From Ureibacillus chungkukjangi (GTDB lineage: Bacteria; Bacillota; Bacilli; Bacillales_A; Planococcaceae), in assembly GCF_003217295.1 (NCBI RefSeq), contig NZ_QJTJ01000024.1, forward strand, positions 1-53,687: 53,687 bases of DNA. The letters run 5' to 3'. The position numbers were made by a program, and so were the translations under genes. A model generated the notes under the pieces. The model was not told the DNA's origin. It worked only from the letters and a program-made list of their open reading frames with translations, and ran no database searches. Positions 7,915-19,430 of the stretch are shown here, in pieces (the first letter of the stretch is position 1; every line of letters begins with the position of its first letter).

Positions 7915-8484
7915 GTGTCTGAAACTACAGAAAACAAAGAGCAACTAGAAGAAGTAAATGAGCAAGCAAATGAAGCAGAAACGAACGGCACAGAAACAAA
8001 CGAGCAGGTAGAGCTTTCCGTAGAAGAGCAGTTAAATGTGAAGGTTTCGGAGCTTGAAGCAAAGTTGCAAGAAGAAGAGAGTCGTTACTTACGTCTACGT
8101 GCAGACTTCGATAATATGCGACGTCGCGCCCAATTAGATCGTGAAGCGGCTGAAAAATATCGAGCTCAAAAGCTTCTAACAGAACTTTTACCTGTTATCG
8201 ACAATTTAGACCGTGCACTACAGGTTGAAGTAAATTCAGATGATGCTGTTTCTCTATATAAAGGTATTGAAATGGTTTACAAAACGCTGATTGAGGCAAC
8301 AAAACAAGAGGGCTTAGAACTAATCCCTGCAGAAGGGGAAGTATTCGACCCGAATGTACATCAAGCTGTAATGCAAGAAGCGGATTCTGAAAAAGAAACT
8401 GGAATTGTGTTAAGAGAGCTTCAAAAAGGCTATAAATTAAAAGATCGCGTATTACGACCATCAATGGTTTCAGTAAACGAATAA
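7915..8484 (+). CDS. grpE: Nucleotide exchange factor GrpE
   Basis: GrpE releases ADP from DnaK. The 189-residue product has a long Glu/Asn/Thr-rich disordered N-terminus (to about residue 45), a long coiled-coil helix ([22 protein letters not shown]), and the C-terminal beta domain ending VLRPSMVSV. The GTG start at 7915 is supported by AAGGAGG eight bases upstream, a site that overlaps the hrcA stop; an ATG at 7888 inside hrcA lacks one. It is coupled to hrcA by a 13-base gap. Confidence 0.96.
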   Translation: MSETTENKEQLEEVNEQANEAETNGTETNEQVELSVEEQLNVKVSELEAKLQEEESRYLRLRADFDNMRRRAQLDREAAEKYRAQKLLTELLPVIDNLDRALQVEVNSDDAVSLYKGIEMVYKTLIEATKQEGLELIPAEGEVFDPNVHQAVMQEADSEKETGIVLRELQKGYKLKDRVLRPSMVSVNE

Positions 8485-8505
8485 AACAAAAAATTAATTA
8501 GTGAA

Positions 8506-8526
8506 AAACACCCTTTACGTGTTTTA
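8506..8526 (+). promoter_or_regulatory. Small hairpin between grpE and dnaK
   Basis: AAAACAC and GTGTTTT form a 7-bp stem with a 7-nt loop before the dnaK ribosome binding site. No T run follows, so it could be an mRNA-stability element that protects the abundant dnaK message. Confidence 0.35.
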
Positions 8527-8535
8527 AATAATTAG

Positions 8536-10383
<1,848 letters not shown>

Positions 10384-10413
10384 GATTTAACAATCGTTTA
10401 TAAAAGAAACATG

Positions 10414-10454
10414 AAAAAGTCAAAGCCGAACATTACGGACTTTGACTTTTTCAG
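10414..10454 (+). terminator. dnaK terminator, first of two
   Basis: AAAAAGTCAAAG pairs with CTTTGACTTTTT, with CCG/CGG inside. The stem runs straight into the T run. Confidence 0.9.
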
Positions 10455-10500
10455 CGAATAGGAATATAAGTTCTAAATATATTCATCAAAAGATATACAT

Positions 10501-10533
10501 CAACTCGACCTATTTGAGTCGGGTTGTGTTTTT
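10501..10533 (+). terminator. Second terminator before dnaJ
   Basis: CAACTCGAC (10501-10509) pairs with GTCGGGTTG (10518-10526) with one G-U, followed by TGTTTTT. With the first terminator it separates dnaJ from the hrcA-grpE-dnaK transcript. Confidence 0.85.
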
Positions 10534-10598
10534 CTAACAACGACAATTGTAAAAGTCAGTTAAATAATTAAACTTCATATACAGTATTATGCGAACAT

Positions 10599-10607
10599 GC
10601 TAAAATA
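10599..10607 (+). promoter_or_regulatory. Candidate dnaJ promoter (extended -10)
   Basis: TGCTAAAAT matches an extended -10, about 30 bases before the dnaJ ATG and downstream of two terminators. No good -35 is seen and no CIRCE is present. dnaJ and its followers are probably controlled apart from dnaK. Confidence 0.45.
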
Positions 10608-10637
10608 TACGTTATGAAAAAGAGCGGAGTGTGACCG

Positions 10638-11756
10638 ATGAGTAAACGCGATTACTATGAAGTGCTTGGCGTAAGTAAAAGCGCAAGCAAAGATGAAATA
10701 AAGAAAGCCTATCGCAAACTTTCTAAGCAGTATCATCCGGATATTAATAAAGAAGCTGGGGCGGATGATAAATTTAAAGAGATTGCAGAGGCCTATGAAG
10801 TCCTTAGCGATGATTCAAAACGTTCACAATACGATCAATTCGGTCATGAAGGACCAAACCAAGGTGGATTTGGTGGCTTCGGCGGATCTGGTTTTGGCGG
10901 CTTTGAAGATATTTTCAGCTCATTCTTTGGAGGCGGTGGACGTCGTTCTGATCCGAATGCACCAAGAAAAGGTGATGATCTTCAGTACAGAATGAATATC
11001 TCTTTTGAGGATGCTGTTTTTGGTAAGCAAACAGAAATTGAAATACCAAAGGACGAAACTTGTGATACTTGTAGCGGATCAGGGGCTAAGCCTGGCACAA
11101 GCTCAAAAACATGTACTACATGTAATGGTGTAGGTGAAGTCAATCAAGCTGTAGAAACACCATTTGGGCGTATGGTAAACCGTCGTACATGTAACACTTG
11201 TCGCGGTACTGGTAAAATCATTCCAGAAAAATGTAATACATGTCACGGAACTGGTACGGTACAAAAACGCAAGAAAATTAAAGTAACGATACCAGCAGGT
11301 GTTGACGATGGTCAGCAATTACGTGTGACAGGTCAAGGTGAACCAGGCATCAATGGGGGTCCAGCAGGGGATTTATATATCGTCTTTAATGTAAAAAATC
11401 ATGAATACTTCGAACGTGATGGCGATGATATTTACTATGAGCTTAAGTTAACATTCCCGCAGGCAGCTCTTGGTGATGATATTGAAGTCCCGACAATTCA
11501 TGGAAAAGTTAAGCTGAAAATTCCGGCAGGTACACAATCAGGTGCTCAATTCCGTATTAAAGACAAAGGTGTTAAGAATGTTCATGGTTACGGTACAGGT
11601 CATCAATATGTCATTGTTAAAGTAATGACACCTTCTAAGCTAACAGAGAAACAAAAGCAACTATTACGTGATTTTGCAGAAATTAGTGGCGATATTCCAG
11701 AAGAACAAAGTAGTTCATTATTTGATAAAATCAAAAAGACATTAAAAGGTGAGTAA
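10638..11756 (+). CDS. dnaJ: Co-chaperone DnaJ (Hsp40)
   Basis: DnaJ stimulates the DnaK ATPase and delivers substrates. The 372-residue product has a J domain with HPD at residues 33-35, a Gly/Phe-rich linker (about 75-105), and a zinc-finger domain with four CxxCxGxG-type repeats ([32 protein letters not shown]). The C-terminal beta domains follow. It is therefore a class I DnaJ. GGAGTG precedes the ATG. It starts a unit with prmA, rsmE and mtaB, as in B. subtilis, but has its own promoter region. Confidence 0.97.
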   Translation: MSKRDYYEVLGVSKSASKDEIKKAYRKLSKQYHPDINKEAGADDKFKEIAEAYEVLSDDSKRSQYDQFGHEGPNQGGFGGFGGSGFGGFEDIFSSFFGGGGRRSDPNAPRKGDDLQYRMNISFEDAVFGKQTEIEIPKDETCDTCSGSGAKPGTSSKTCTTCNGVGEVNQAVETPFGRMVNRRTCNTCRGTGKIIPEKCNTCHGTGTVQKRKKIKVTIPAGVDDGQQLRVTGQGEPGINGGPAGDLYIVFNVKNHEYFERDGDDIYYELKLTFPQAALGDDIEVPTIHGKVKLKIPAGTQSGAQFRIKDKGVKNVHGYGTGHQYVIVKVMTPSKLTEKQKQLLRDFAEISGDIPEEQSSSLFDKIKKTLKGE

Positions 11757-11841
11757 TTTAACAATAGAGTCCGCATTTATGGACACTAACACTAATATTA
11801 TTTGAACCTTGGTAACAAAATTTTAGAGGAGCTGATTGCAA

Positions 11842-12780
11842 GTGAAATGGACAGAATTGTCGGTTTTAACAACAAACGAAGCGGTTGAAGCGATTTCAAA
11901 TATTTATCACGAAGCTGGCGCAAGTGGTGTTGTCATAGAAGATTCAACAGAAATGGAGAAAGAAAGAGTAGATCAATTTGGTGAAATTTATGATTTGAAC
12001 CCAAATGATTTTCCGAAAAGTGGGGTAATCGTAAAAGCATATTTACCGGTATCTAGTTTTTTAGCAGAAACTGTTGAAGAAATTAAACTTGCAATCGCGA
12101 ATCTAGAAAATTTTGATATTAATGTTGGTGAAAATGTATTCACAATGTCTGAGGTGCACGAGGAAGACTGGGCAACTGCTTGGAAGCAATACTATCATCC
12201 GGTGAAAATTTCGGAAAGATTTACAATTGTTCCTACTTGGGAAGAATACACTCCGGTAAACACTGACGAGCTGATTATTGAGCTAGATCCAGGTATGGCA
12301 TTCGGTACTGGTACACATCCTACAACTGTCATGTGTTTACAAGCATTAGAAAAGGTTGTCAAAGAAGGTAATTCAGTCGTGGATGTTGGAACCGGCTCTG
12401 GTGTACTAGCTATTGCTGCTGCAATGCTAGGCGCTGAGAAAGTACATGCTCTTGATTTAGATGCAGTTGCAGTGAAATCTGCATTTGAAAACATTGTACA
12501 TAACAAAGTACAAGATATCGCAACGGTACATCAAGGGAATCTACTCGACACAGTTTCAGAACCAGCGGATGTAGTCGTAGCGAATATTTTAGCAGAGATT
12601 ATTATGACCTTTACAGATGATGCCTTTTCAATCGTTAAACCCGGAGGACTTTATGTAACTTCTGGTATAATTAATGCGAAAAAAGAGGATGTAAAAAAAG
12701 CGCTAGTGGGTTCAGGCTTTATTATTGAAGAAGTATTAATGATGGAGGATTGGGTTGCCATCATTGCACGACGACCATAA
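11842..12780 (+). CDS. prmA: Ribosomal protein L11 methyltransferase PrmA
   Basis: PrmA trimethylates ribosomal protein L11 with SAM. The 312-residue product has the N-terminal L11-recognition domain ([17 protein letters not shown]) and a Rossmann methyltransferase domain with [14 protein letters not shown] and [15 protein letters not shown], plus the NILAEII motif. The start is uncertain: GTG at 11842 fits the family N-terminus (M-K-W) but lies 10 bases from AGAGGAG; a TTG two codons earlier is only four bases from it. It follows dnaJ by about 85 bases. Confidence 0.94.
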   Translation: MKWTELSVLTTNEAVEAISNIYHEAGASGVVIEDSTEMEKERVDQFGEIYDLNPNDFPKSGVIVKAYLPVSSFLAETVEEIKLAIANLENFDINVGENVFTMSEVHEEDWATAWKQYYHPVKISERFTIVPTWEEYTPVNTDELIIELDPGMAFGTGTHPTTVMCLQALEKVVKEGNSVVDVGTGSGVLAIAAAMLGAEKVHALDLDAVAVKSAFENIVHNKVQDIATVHQGNLLDTVSEPADVVVANILAEIIMTFTDDAFSIVKPGGLYVTSGIINAKKEDVKKALVGSGFIIEEVLMMEDWVAIIARRP

Positions 12781-12785
12781 ACAAG

Positions 12786-12826
12786 AAGGAGTTGTCCCAA
12801 TAATCAGGGGCAACTCCTTGTCTTTT
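12786..12826 (+). terminator. Terminator-like hairpin between prmA and rsmE
   Basis: AAGGAGTTGTCCC (12786-12798) pairs with GGGGCAACTCCTT (12807-12819) with one G-U, then TGTCTTTT. The T run is weak, so partial read-through into rsmE is likely. Confidence 0.7.
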
Positions 12827-12847
12827 ATAAAAATTTGGAGGTACATT

Positions 12848-13591
12848 ATGCAACGATATTTTGTACATGAACCCTTTAATGAATTAAGTGAATTAACAAT
12901 TTCAGGAGAAAACGCACGTCATATTTCTAAAGTAATGCGCATGGACAGTGGTGATCAAATTGTCGTTGTTCATGCTGATACAGCCTTTATATGTCAAATC
13001 GTTTCAGTTGGACAAGAGGTAATTGTCAAACAAACTGGAGAAACAATTCCATCTTCTGAAATGCCTATCAAAGTAGACATTGCTTGCGGATTACCGAAAG
13101 GGGATAAGCTGGAGTTAATCTCCCAAAAAGGAACCGAGCTAGGTATGCACGCACTGATTCCATTTACTGCAGAACGTTCGATTGTCAAATGGGACGAAAA
13201 AAAGGGTGAAAAAAAGACGGAGCGATTACAAAAAATTGCACAAGAGGCCGCAGAACAATCGCATAGAACTCATGTTCCTGAAATTTCTAATCCTAAAAGC
13301 TTTAAACAGTTACTTTCAATTGTTTCAAACTACGATGCTGTATATATTGCTGATGAAGAAGATGCAAAGCAAGAAAATCGCACAAGATTTGCAGATAAAT
13401 TAAAAAAAGTGTATGATAATGAATCGAAGTCGATTTTATTAATTTTCGGTCCTGAGGGCGGTATTTCAAGGAACGAAGCTCAAAGCCTACTCGAGGCTGG
13501 AGCAGAAACAATGTCTCTTGGACCAAGAATATTACGAGCAGAAACAGCGCCATTATATGCGTTAGCTGCTATATCATATGAATTTGAATGA
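12848..13591 (+). CDS. rsmE: 16S rRNA m3U1498 methyltransferase RsmE
   Basis: RsmE is a SPOUT-family enzyme methylating U1498 of 16S rRNA. The 247-residue product starts MQRYFVHEPF, has the PUA-like N-terminal region (ARHISKVMRMDSGDQI), and the knotted SAM-binding C-terminus with GPEGGIS and LGPRILRAETAPLYAL. The ATG at 12848 is preceded by TTGGAGGT; a longer frame from inside prmA crosses the terminator hairpin and is rejected. The next gene starts 15 bases downstream. Confidence 0.95.
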   Translation: MQRYFVHEPFNELSELTISGENARHISKVMRMDSGDQIVVVHADTAFICQIVSVGQEVIVKQTGETIPSSEMPIKVDIACGLPKGDKLELISQKGTELGMHALIPFTAERSIVKWDEKKGEKKTERLQKIAQEAAEQSHRTHVPEISNPKSFKQLLSIVSNYDAVYIADEEDAKQENRTRFADKLKKVYDNESKSILLIFGPEGGISRNEAQSLLEAGAETMSLGPRILRAETAPLYALAAISYEFE

Positions 13592-13606
13592 AAGAGGTGT
13601 TAGCCA

Positions 13607-14944
13607 GTGTCAACGGTGGCTTTTCATACTTTAGGCTGTAAAGTAAACCATTATGAAACTGAAAGTATTTGGCAGCTTTTTAAAGAACAAGGATATGAAC
13701 GTACTGAATTTGAAAAACAAGCAGATGTTTATGTAATAAATACATGTACAGTAACGAACACAGGTGATAAGAAATCTCGCCAGGTGATTCGTCGTGCAGT
13801 TCGTCAAAATCCAGATGCAGTAATTTGTGTTACAGGATGCTATGCACAAACATCGCCAGCTGAAATAATGGCGATTCCAGGTGTTGATATTGTTGTAGGA
13901 ACACAAGATCGTCAAAAAATGTTGGGATACATCGAACAATATAAAGTGGAGCGACAGCCGATTAATGCGGTAGGAAACATTATGAAAAATCGTGTTTACG
14001 AGGAATTAGATGTTCCTTACTTCACAGATCGTACGCGTGCTTCCTTAAAAATTCAAGAAGGCTGTAATAACTTCTGTACCTTCTGTATTATTCCTTGGGC
14101 TCGTGGTTTAATGCGTTCACGTGATCCACAAGAGGTTATTCGTCAAGCTCAAAAACTAGTAGATGCTGGGTATCTAGAAATTGTGTTAACTGGTATTCAT
14201 ACAGGTGGATATGGACAAGATTTCAAAGATTACAATTTAGCACAGTTACTGCGTGACCTTGAAGCCAATGTAAAAGGGTTAAAGAGATTACGTATTTCTT
14301 CAATTGAAGCTTCACAATTAACTGATGAAGTAATTGAAGTTCTAAAAAACTCGAATATAGTGGTACGTCATTTACATATTCCGATTCAATCTGGGTCAGA
14401 TACAGTGTTAAAGCGTATGCGCCGTAAATATACTATGGACTTCTTTGCAGAACGTCTAGAACGTTTAAACGAGGCACTTCCTGACCTAGCGATTACATCA
14501 GATGTAATTGTAGGGTTCCCAGGTGAAACAGAAGAAGAATTCATGGAAACTTATAACTTTATTGCAAAACATAAATTTGCAGAGCTACATGTTTTCCCAT
14601 ATTCGAAACGTACTGGTACACCAGCAGCAAGAATGGAAGATCAGGTTGATGAAGACGTTAAAAACGAACGTGTACATCGATTAATTACTTTAAACGACCA
14701 ACTAGCTAAAGAATATGCTTCTCGTTTTGAAGGAGAAGTACTAGAGGTTATCCCAGAAGAACACTACAGAGAAGAATCAGAAAAGGAAAATCTGATTGTA
14801 GGATACAGTGATAATTATTTACGTGTTGTGTTTGAAGGTACTGAAGAAATGATCGGTAAACTTGTAAAAGTAAAAGTACAAAAAGTGGGCTATCCATATA
14901 ATGAGGGCCAATTTGTACGTGTATTAGAAGAACAAGTTCAATAA
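13607..14944 (+). CDS. mtaB: tRNA t6A37 methylthiotransferase MtaB
   Basis: MtaB converts t6A37 to ms2t6A in tRNAs reading ANN codons. The 445-residue product has the N-terminal UPF0004 domain with cluster cysteines in TLGCKVNHYE, VINTCTVTN and VTGCYAQT. The radical SAM motif lies in EGCNNFCTFCIIPWARG, and a C-terminal TRAM domain ends the protein. The GTG start (STVAFHTLGC) matches the family and AGAGGTG stands before it. It is the last gene of the dnaJ cluster. Confidence 0.96.
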   Translation: MSTVAFHTLGCKVNHYETESIWQLFKEQGYERTEFEKQADVYVINTCTVTNTGDKKSRQVIRRAVRQNPDAVICVTGCYAQTSPAEIMAIPGVDIVVGTQDRQKMLGYIEQYKVERQPINAVGNIMKNRVYEELDVPYFTDRTRASLKIQEGCNNFCTFCIIPWARGLMRSRDPQEVIRQAQKLVDAGYLEIVLTGIHTGGYGQDFKDYNLAQLLRDLEANVKGLKRLRISSIEASQLTDEVIEVLKNSNIVVRHLHIPIQSGSDTVLKRMRRKYTMDFFAERLERLNEALPDLAITSDVIVGFPGETEEEFMETYNFIAKHKFAELHVFPYSKRTGTPAARMEDQVDEDVKNERVHRLITLNDQLAKEYASRFEGEVLEVIPEEHYREESEKENLIVGYSDNYLRVVFEGTEEMIGKLVKVKVQKVGYPYNEGQFVRVLEEQVQ

Positions 14945-14950
14945 TGGAAA

Positions 14951-14988
14951 AAACGGCAGAATCTTTGATGGTTTTGTCGTTTTTTTAT
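14951..14988 (+). terminator. mtaB terminator
   Basis: AACGGCAGAATC pairs with GTTTTGTCGTT through several G-U pairs, followed by TTTTTTT. It ends the dnaJ-prmA-rsmE-mtaB unit. Confidence 0.75.
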
Positions 14989-15174
14989 ATTTTAAATTAC
15001 TAGAAAAAGTTGAGAACGTTAATATGTGAATAAAAAGTATAAAGCAAGGAAAAGTAATGTGTAATGCTTGTTAGTTGATAGTTTGTTGAAATTATCTGTC
15101 ATTTCACAATATTTTACTTTAATGGTATTATGGAAGAGGTACGTACAACTAAAGAAGAAGAAGGAGTAATTTTC

Positions 15175-15843
15175 ATGACTCAAAATTACGCTGCAATGAT
15201 TGATCATACTTTATTAAAAGCTGAAACAACAAAAGCTCAAATTGAAAAAATTTGTGAGGAAGCACTAAAGTACGAATTCGCTTCTGTTTGTGTTAATCCA
15301 ACCTGGGTTAAAAATGCAAGTGAATTATTAACTGGTTCTAAAGTTAAAGTTTGTACAGTTATTGGTTTCCCATTAGGCGCAACTACTCCACAAGTTAAAG
15401 CATTCGAAACAACAAATGCTATTGAAAACGGCGCTGGAGAAATCGATATGGTTATCAATATTGGTGCATTAAAGGATGCTAATTATGATTTAGTTCTAGA
15501 AGATATTAAAGCAGTTGTAACAGCTGCAAATGGTACTTTAGTAAAAGTAATTATTGAAGCTTCTCTTTTAACTGATGAGGAAAAAGTAAAAGCTTGTGAA
15601 TTATCTGTACAAGCTGGAGCTGACTTCGTTAAAACTTCAACTGGATTTTCAACAGGTGGCGCAACTGCCGAGGATATAGCATTAATGAGAAAAACAGTAG
15701 GGCCAGAAATTGGTGTAAAAGCTTCTGGTGGTGTTAGAAGTCTTGAGGATATGCAACAAATGGTTGAAGCAGGAGCAACGCGTATTGGTGCAAGTTCTGG
15801 TGTAGCAATTATGAATGGATTAATTTCAGATTCCAATTATTAA
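15175..15843 (+). CDS. deoC: Deoxyribose-phosphate aldolase
   Basis: DeoC cleaves 2-deoxyribose 5-phosphate to acetaldehyde and glyceraldehyde 3-phosphate in deoxynucleoside catabolism. The 222-residue product is a TIM barrel with [18 protein letters not shown], the Schiff-base lysine region (FVKTSTGFS) and [19 protein letters not shown] before the ATG at 15175 decides the start over an in-frame ATG 15 codons upstream. It stands alone here, without a nucleoside phosphorylase or transporter next to it, though cdd lies 9 kb away. Confidence 0.96.
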   Translation: MTQNYAAMIDHTLLKAETTKAQIEKICEEALKYEFASVCVNPTWVKNASELLTGSKVKVCTVIGFPLGATTPQVKAFETTNAIENGAGEIDMVINIGALKDANYDLVLEDIKAVVTAANGTLVKVIIEASLLTDEEKVKACELSVQAGADFVKTSTGFSTGGATAEDIALMRKTVGPEIGVKASGGVRSLEDMQQMVEAGATRIGASSGVAIMNGLISDSNY

Positions 15844-15858
15844 TTTTAATAAATTCTA

Positions 15859-15887
15859 TTGACTGTACTTGTACAATACGATATAAT
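15859..15887 (+). promoter_or_regulatory. Sigma-A promoter of rpsU
   Basis: TTGACT (15859-15864), a 17-base spacer, consensus TATAAT (15882-15887). The predicted start is about 15894. Confidence 0.85.
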
Positions 15888-15894
15888 TCTTTAG

Positions 15895-15922
15895 TACACA
15901 ACTAACATATGTTGATTGTGTA
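15895..15922 (+). promoter_or_regulatory. 5'-terminal stem-loop of the rpsU leader
   Basis: TACACAA (15895-15901) pairs perfectly with TTGTGTA (15916-15922), and CAAC/GTTG offers an alternative inner stem. It would lie at the very 5' end of the mRNA, a position typical of stabilising or autoregulatory structures. Confidence 0.4.
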
Positions 15923-15953
15923 TTGACGTGTGTTCGGAGGGAGGGAAAGAGAG

Positions 15954-16127
15954 ATGTCAAAAACTGTCGTTAGAAAAAACGAATCGCTTGAAGATGCTCT
16001 TCGCCGCTTCAAACGTACTGTATCTAAAAGTGGTACTATTCAGGAAGTAAGAAAACGCGAATTTTACGAAAAACCAAGCGTAAAACGTAAAAAGAAATCA
16101 GAAGCTGCACGTAAACGTAAGTGGTAA
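15954..16127 (+). CDS. rpsU: 30S ribosomal protein S21
   Basis: S21 is a small basic protein that assembles late on the 30S subunit near the anti-Shine-Dalgarno region. The 57-residue product ([18 protein letters not shown], then a Lys/Arg-rich tail ending AARKRKW) is the full family length. An upstream ATG would place the GGAGGGAGGG ribosome binding site inside the gene, so the start at 15954 is chosen. In B. subtilis yqeY follows; here a terminator does. Confidence 0.97.
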   Translation: MSKTVVRKNESLEDALRRFKRTVSKSGTIQEVRKREFYEKPSVKRKKKSEAARKRKW

Positions 16128-16190
16128 TTTCCTAACAAATCCCTACGTTCATAACACGCAATTTTATGATTCATCAAGGTAAAAACTGAT

Positions 16191-16231
16191 ATACCCTAGT
16201 ATTTGCTTAGCAAATACTAGGGTATTTTGCA
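16191..16231 (+). terminator. rpsU terminator
   Basis: A perfect 16-bp stem, ATACCCTAGTATTTGC with GCAAATACTAGGGTAT, around a 3-nt loop, followed by TTTTGCATTT. From 16232 to 16428 I see nothing convincing. Confidence 0.9.
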
Positions 16232-16428
16232 TTTCATCCTAAAAACAATCTAGAGATATTATGGACAATAAGTACGTTTTTATTAATAGAATTTTCAGGA
16301 GTATTTTTTTATACGGGTATGTTGTTCTTCATGAGCTTAAGTAGCTTAATTGAAAATGTATTACTGCATCAGTCCTATTTAATGTGAATTTTGTGTAAAA
16401 TAAAAATATGTAAAAATTATCGTTTTTT

Positions 16429-16454
16429 TGAAACTTTATCATTACTCATCCGTA
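16429..16454 (+). promoter_or_regulatory. Sigma-W-type promoter of yqeZ-floA
   Basis: TGAAAC (16429-16434), exactly 16 bases, CGTA (16451-16454): a full match to the sigma-W consensus. The orthologous yqeZ-yqfA-yqfB operon of B. subtilis belongs to the sigma-W regulon, so envelope stress or membrane-active antimicrobials probably induce it. Confidence 0.8.
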
Positions 16455-16522
16455 AATTAATTAGAACTTTATTCAGGTAAGGTTTATACCTAAAATCAAT
16501 TGCCACAAAAAGGAGGATAGAG

Positions 16523-17854
16523 ATGAGAAAAACGAAAACATTCAGCTGGATCCTTTTATGTTTGATTTCCTTTTTGTTGCTTTTGCCGAGTCTTTCAGCA
16601 GTAGCAAGTGGAAAGGTGTATCATATTCCACTTGAAAATGAAGTGGAGGATGGGTTAAAGGCGTTTATTGAAAGAGCTTTTGAGGAGGCTACGGAAGAAG
16701 GCGCTAAGACCATTATTTTAGAAATACATACACCAGGCGGTTATGTTACATCAGCACAAGAAATTGGTAAAATAATTGCTAATTCGCCAATTGAAGTTAT
16801 TGCCTTCGTAAATTCGAAAGCGTTATCAGCTGGAGCCTACTTAGCTTTAAACGCGAACAAAATTTATATGGTACCAAGTGCTACAATAGGAGCAGCAGCG
16901 ATTATTGATAGTACTGGGAATGCAGCAGATGAAAAAAGTAATAGTTACTGGATTGCTGCTATGGAAGCTGCAGCAGAATCTCATGGAAAAAATCCCAAAT
17001 ACGCAAGAGCTATGGCTGATAAAACAGTCGATTTGCCAGAATATCGAGCGCCAGAAGGGAAATTGCTTACATTATCTGCACAAGAAGCATTAGAAGTTAA
17101 ATATTCAAATGGGACTGTTTCGAATTTGAATGAACTGCTCGAAGAACTTCAGCTATCAAATAACGAAGTTGTTTCAATGGAACCGACAATTGCAGAAAAG
17201 CTTGCACGTTTTATCACCAATCCAATGGTGGTAACGCTACTTTTATCAATTGGTTTATTTGGATTAGTATTGGAATTGTTTTCTCCTGGATTTGGAATAC
17301 CGGGGCTCATTGGACTATCTTCATTTGGATTATTTTTCTTTGGTCATACAGTAGCTGGCTTTGCCGGATATGAATCTGTATTGTTCTTTATAATTGGTTT
17401 GGCTTTACTTATTGCTGAATTGTTTGTGCCGGGAGGAATAGTAGGTATAATTGGTGGTGCGCTAATGATAATCGGTTTATTATTTGCTGGGGAAAGTGTG
17501 GTGCATATGGCTTATTCCATTTTAATCGCTGTATTTATTGCAATAATAGGAATGGTGATCTTGATGAAATTCTTTGGAAAAAATCTTCACGTCTTTAATA
17601 AGCTGATTTTACGAGATGCTACGACAACTGAAGAAGGCTACGTTTCAAATGTGAATCGTATTGAGTTATTAGGTAAAATAGGCGATACTATTACGCCACT
17701 ACGCCCATCAGGAACAATTATTGTGGGTAATGAAAGAATTGATGCAGTTTCAGAGGGAAGCTACATTGAGGCTAATAAGAAAGTAGAAGTAATTCAAGTA
17801 GAAGGATCACGAATCATTGTGAGAGAAACGAAAAAAGGAGTGGAACAAATATGA
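16523..17854 (+). CDS. yqeZ: NfeD-family membrane serine protease YqeZ
   Basis: NfeD proteins are encoded next to flotillins or stomatins and are thought to act on or with them. The 443-residue product has a signal peptide (about 1-27) and a ClpP-like protease domain whose [16 protein letters not shown] holds the nucleophilic Ser. Several membrane segments follow (about 232-345), then a C-terminal OB-fold NfeD domain. AGGAGG precedes the ATG. It overlaps floA by 4 bases and sits behind a sigma-W promoter. Confidence 0.92.
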   Translation: MRKTKTFSWILLCLISFLLLLPSLSAVASGKVYHIPLENEVEDGLKAFIERAFEEATEEGAKTIILEIHTPGGYVTSAQEIGKIIANSPIEVIAFVNSKALSAGAYLALNANKIYMVPSATIGAAAIIDSTGNAADEKSNSYWIAAMEAAAESHGKNPKYARAMADKTVDLPEYRAPEGKLLTLSAQEALEVKYSNGTVSNLNELLEELQLSNNEVVSMEPTIAEKLARFITNPMVVTLLLSIGLFGLVLELFSPGFGIPGLIGLSSFGLFFFGHTVAGFAGYESVLFFIIGLALLIAELFVPGGIVGIIGGALMIIGLLFAGESVVHMAYSILIAVFIAIIGMVILMKFFGKNLHVFNKLILRDATTTEEGYVSNVNRIELLGKIGDTITPLRPSGTIIVGNERIDAVSEGSYIEANKKVEVIQVEGSRIIVRETKKGVEQI

Positions 17855-18849
17855 TTTTTGATGCAGCAGCTATTAGTTTAATCGTAACAATTGTTTTAAT
17901 CATTATCGTATTATCGGTAATTTTAACAATTGTACCAGTAGCGCTATGGATTAGTGCTATTGCAGCAGGTGTACGCGTTAGTATCTTCACGTTAATTGGG
18001 ATGAGATTACGTCGAGTTATACCTGCTCGAATTGTGAATCCTTTAATAAAGGCGCACAAAGCAGGTTTAGATGTTTCAATCAATCAGCTAGAGTCTCACT
18101 ATTTAGCTGGCGGTAATGTTGACCGAGTTGTAAATGCATTAATCGCGGCTCAGCGTGCAAATATCGAGTTATCATTTGAACGCGCAGCAGCAATTGATTT
18201 AGCAGGACGTGACGTTTTAGAGGCAGTACAAATGTCTGTAAATCCAAAGGTAATCGAAACACCATTTATCGCTGGTGTTGCCATTAACGGTATTGAAGTA
18301 AAAGCGAAAGCTAGAATTACAGTACGTGCTAACCTAGATCGTTTAGTTGGTGGTGCTGGTGAAGATACGATTATTGCTCGTGTAGGTGAGGGGATTGTAT
18401 CTACAATCGGTTCTTCTGAGAGCCATTCTAAAGTATTAGAAAACCCAGATCTTATTTCTCAAACAGTTCTTTCAAAAGGATTAGACTCAGGTACTGCCTT
18501 TGAAATCCTATCGATTGATATCGCGGATGTAGATGTGGGTAAAAACATTGGGGCTGAATTACAAATTGAACAGGCACAGGCCGATAAAAATATTGCGCAA
18601 GCAAAAGCTGAAGAACGCCGCGCAATGGCCGTAGCCAATGAGCAAGAAATGGTTGCAAAAGTCCAAGAGATGAAAGCGAAAGTTGTAGAGGCTGAGGCTG
18701 AAGTACCTTTAGCGATGGCTGAAGCACTACGTAACGGAAACTTCGGTATTATGGACTATATGAACTATAATAACCTTAAAGCTGATACTTCAATGAGAGA
18801 TTCAATCGCAAAGGTTACAACTGATAAACCAGATTCAAACCAAAAATAA
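17851..18849 (+). CDS. floA: Flotillin-like protein FloA
   Basis: FloA scaffolds functional membrane microdomains and affects membrane fluidity, signalling and cell-wall synthesis. The 332-residue product has an N-terminal hydrophobic hairpin (about 5-45), a PHB/SPFH domain, and a C-terminal region with repeated Ala/Glu-rich helices ([20 protein letters not shown]), then [20 protein letters not shown], typical of the family. The ATG overlaps the yqeZ stop (ATGA), giving translational coupling. GGAGTGG precedes it. Confidence 0.96.
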   Translation: MIFDAAAISLIVTIVLIIIVLSVILTIVPVALWISAIAAGVRVSIFTLIGMRLRRVIPARIVNPLIKAHKAGLDVSINQLESHYLAGGNVDRVVNALIAAQRANIELSFERAAAIDLAGRDVLEAVQMSVNPKVIETPFIAGVAINGIEVKAKARITVRANLDRLVGGAGEDTIIARVGEGIVSTIGSSESHSKVLENPDLISQTVLSKGLDSGTAFEILSIDIADVDVGKNIGAELQIEQAQADKNIAQAKAEERRAMAVANEQEMVAKVQEMKAKVVEAEAEVPLAMAEALRNGNFGIMDYMNYNNLKADTSMRDSIAKVTTDKPDSNQK

Positions 18850-18889
18850 TTGCGGGGTACACACCTGAAGAAGGGAGTGTGAAGCTGGG

Positions 18890-19381
18890 ATGGAAGGTAT
18901 AATCATGATGGCGGTTTTGTTTATCATTAGTTCCATTTTAAATGGTGCTAAAAAGAAACAACAAAATTCAAAAGAAATGCCGCCATTTAATAATCAACCA
19001 ACAAAGCAAAAATTTGAGTTGCCAAAACAAACTGAAATTAGAAAATCACTTGAGGACTTTGCGAGTGAAGTGTTTCAGCAATTAAATGATAAAGCTCAAC
19101 CCATTCAAACAACTCCTCCTAAAGATCCGGAGCCTAAAAAGGTAGCCGAACATATCAAAGAGGAAGTTGTAGCCGAACGAGCAACACTGAATACGAGACC
19201 AATCTTTGATGGTAATCGATCTTCTAATCGTGGTTCAGCTATCAAAACTAAGTCTTCAAAACCATCCGATGAAATCACGCAAGGTGAAATCGGAAGTATC
19301 GTACCGACAACTAGAAGTGCATTAGTGCAGGCAATTATAACAACTGAAATACTAGGTCCTCCAAAAGCAAAGCAAAGGTAA
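18890..19381 (+). CDS. Third gene of the floA operon, unknown function
   Basis: A 163-residue product with a single N-terminal membrane segment (MEGIIMMAVLFIISSILNG) followed by a polar, Lys/Pro/Gln-rich, probably disordered cytoplasmic region. By position it corresponds to yqfB of B. subtilis, but sequence similarity cannot be judged from memory. The final residues include TTEILGPPKAKQ. Forty bases separate it from floA, with no terminator until the hairpin at 19429, so it is probably co-expressed under sigma-W. It may be a microdomain-associated protein; this is inferred from context only. Confidence 0.75.
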   Translation: MEGIIMMAVLFIISSILNGAKKKQQNSKEMPPFNNQPTKQKFELPKQTEIRKSLEDFASEVFQQLNDKAQPIQTTPPKDPEPKKVAEHIKEEVVAERATLNTRPIFDGNRSSNRGSAIKTKSSKPSDEITQGEIGSIVPTTRSALVQAIITTEILGPPKAKQR

Positions 19382-19403
19382 ACGACCTAGTGAAAATAGT
19401 TTT

Positions 19404-19430
19404 ATAAAAACTGCATTGAAATTTATACAT
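19404..19430 (+). promoter_or_regulatory. Candidate sigma-E promoter of yqfC
   Basis: ATAAA at 19404-19408 and TATACAT at 19424-19430, about 15 bases apart, resemble the sigma-E -35 and -10 elements. yqfC-yqfD belong to the mother-cell sigma-E regulon in B. subtilis. The predicted start, near 19437, falls inside the left arm of the terminator hairpin. Confidence 0.35.

Noticed and set aside
12755-12847. In-frame N-terminal extension of rsmE into prmA
   Set aside because: It crosses a terminator hairpin, lacks family similarity, and the start at 12848 has a good ribosome binding site.
15483-15836. 117-codon minus-strand frame opposite deoC
   Set aside because: A shadow of deoC codon usage: no ribosome binding site, and low-complexity composition.
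16261-16344. 27-codon frame beginning MDNKYVF in the rpsU-yqeZ gap
   Set aside because: No ribosome binding site, composition like random AT-rich DNA, and no supporting context.
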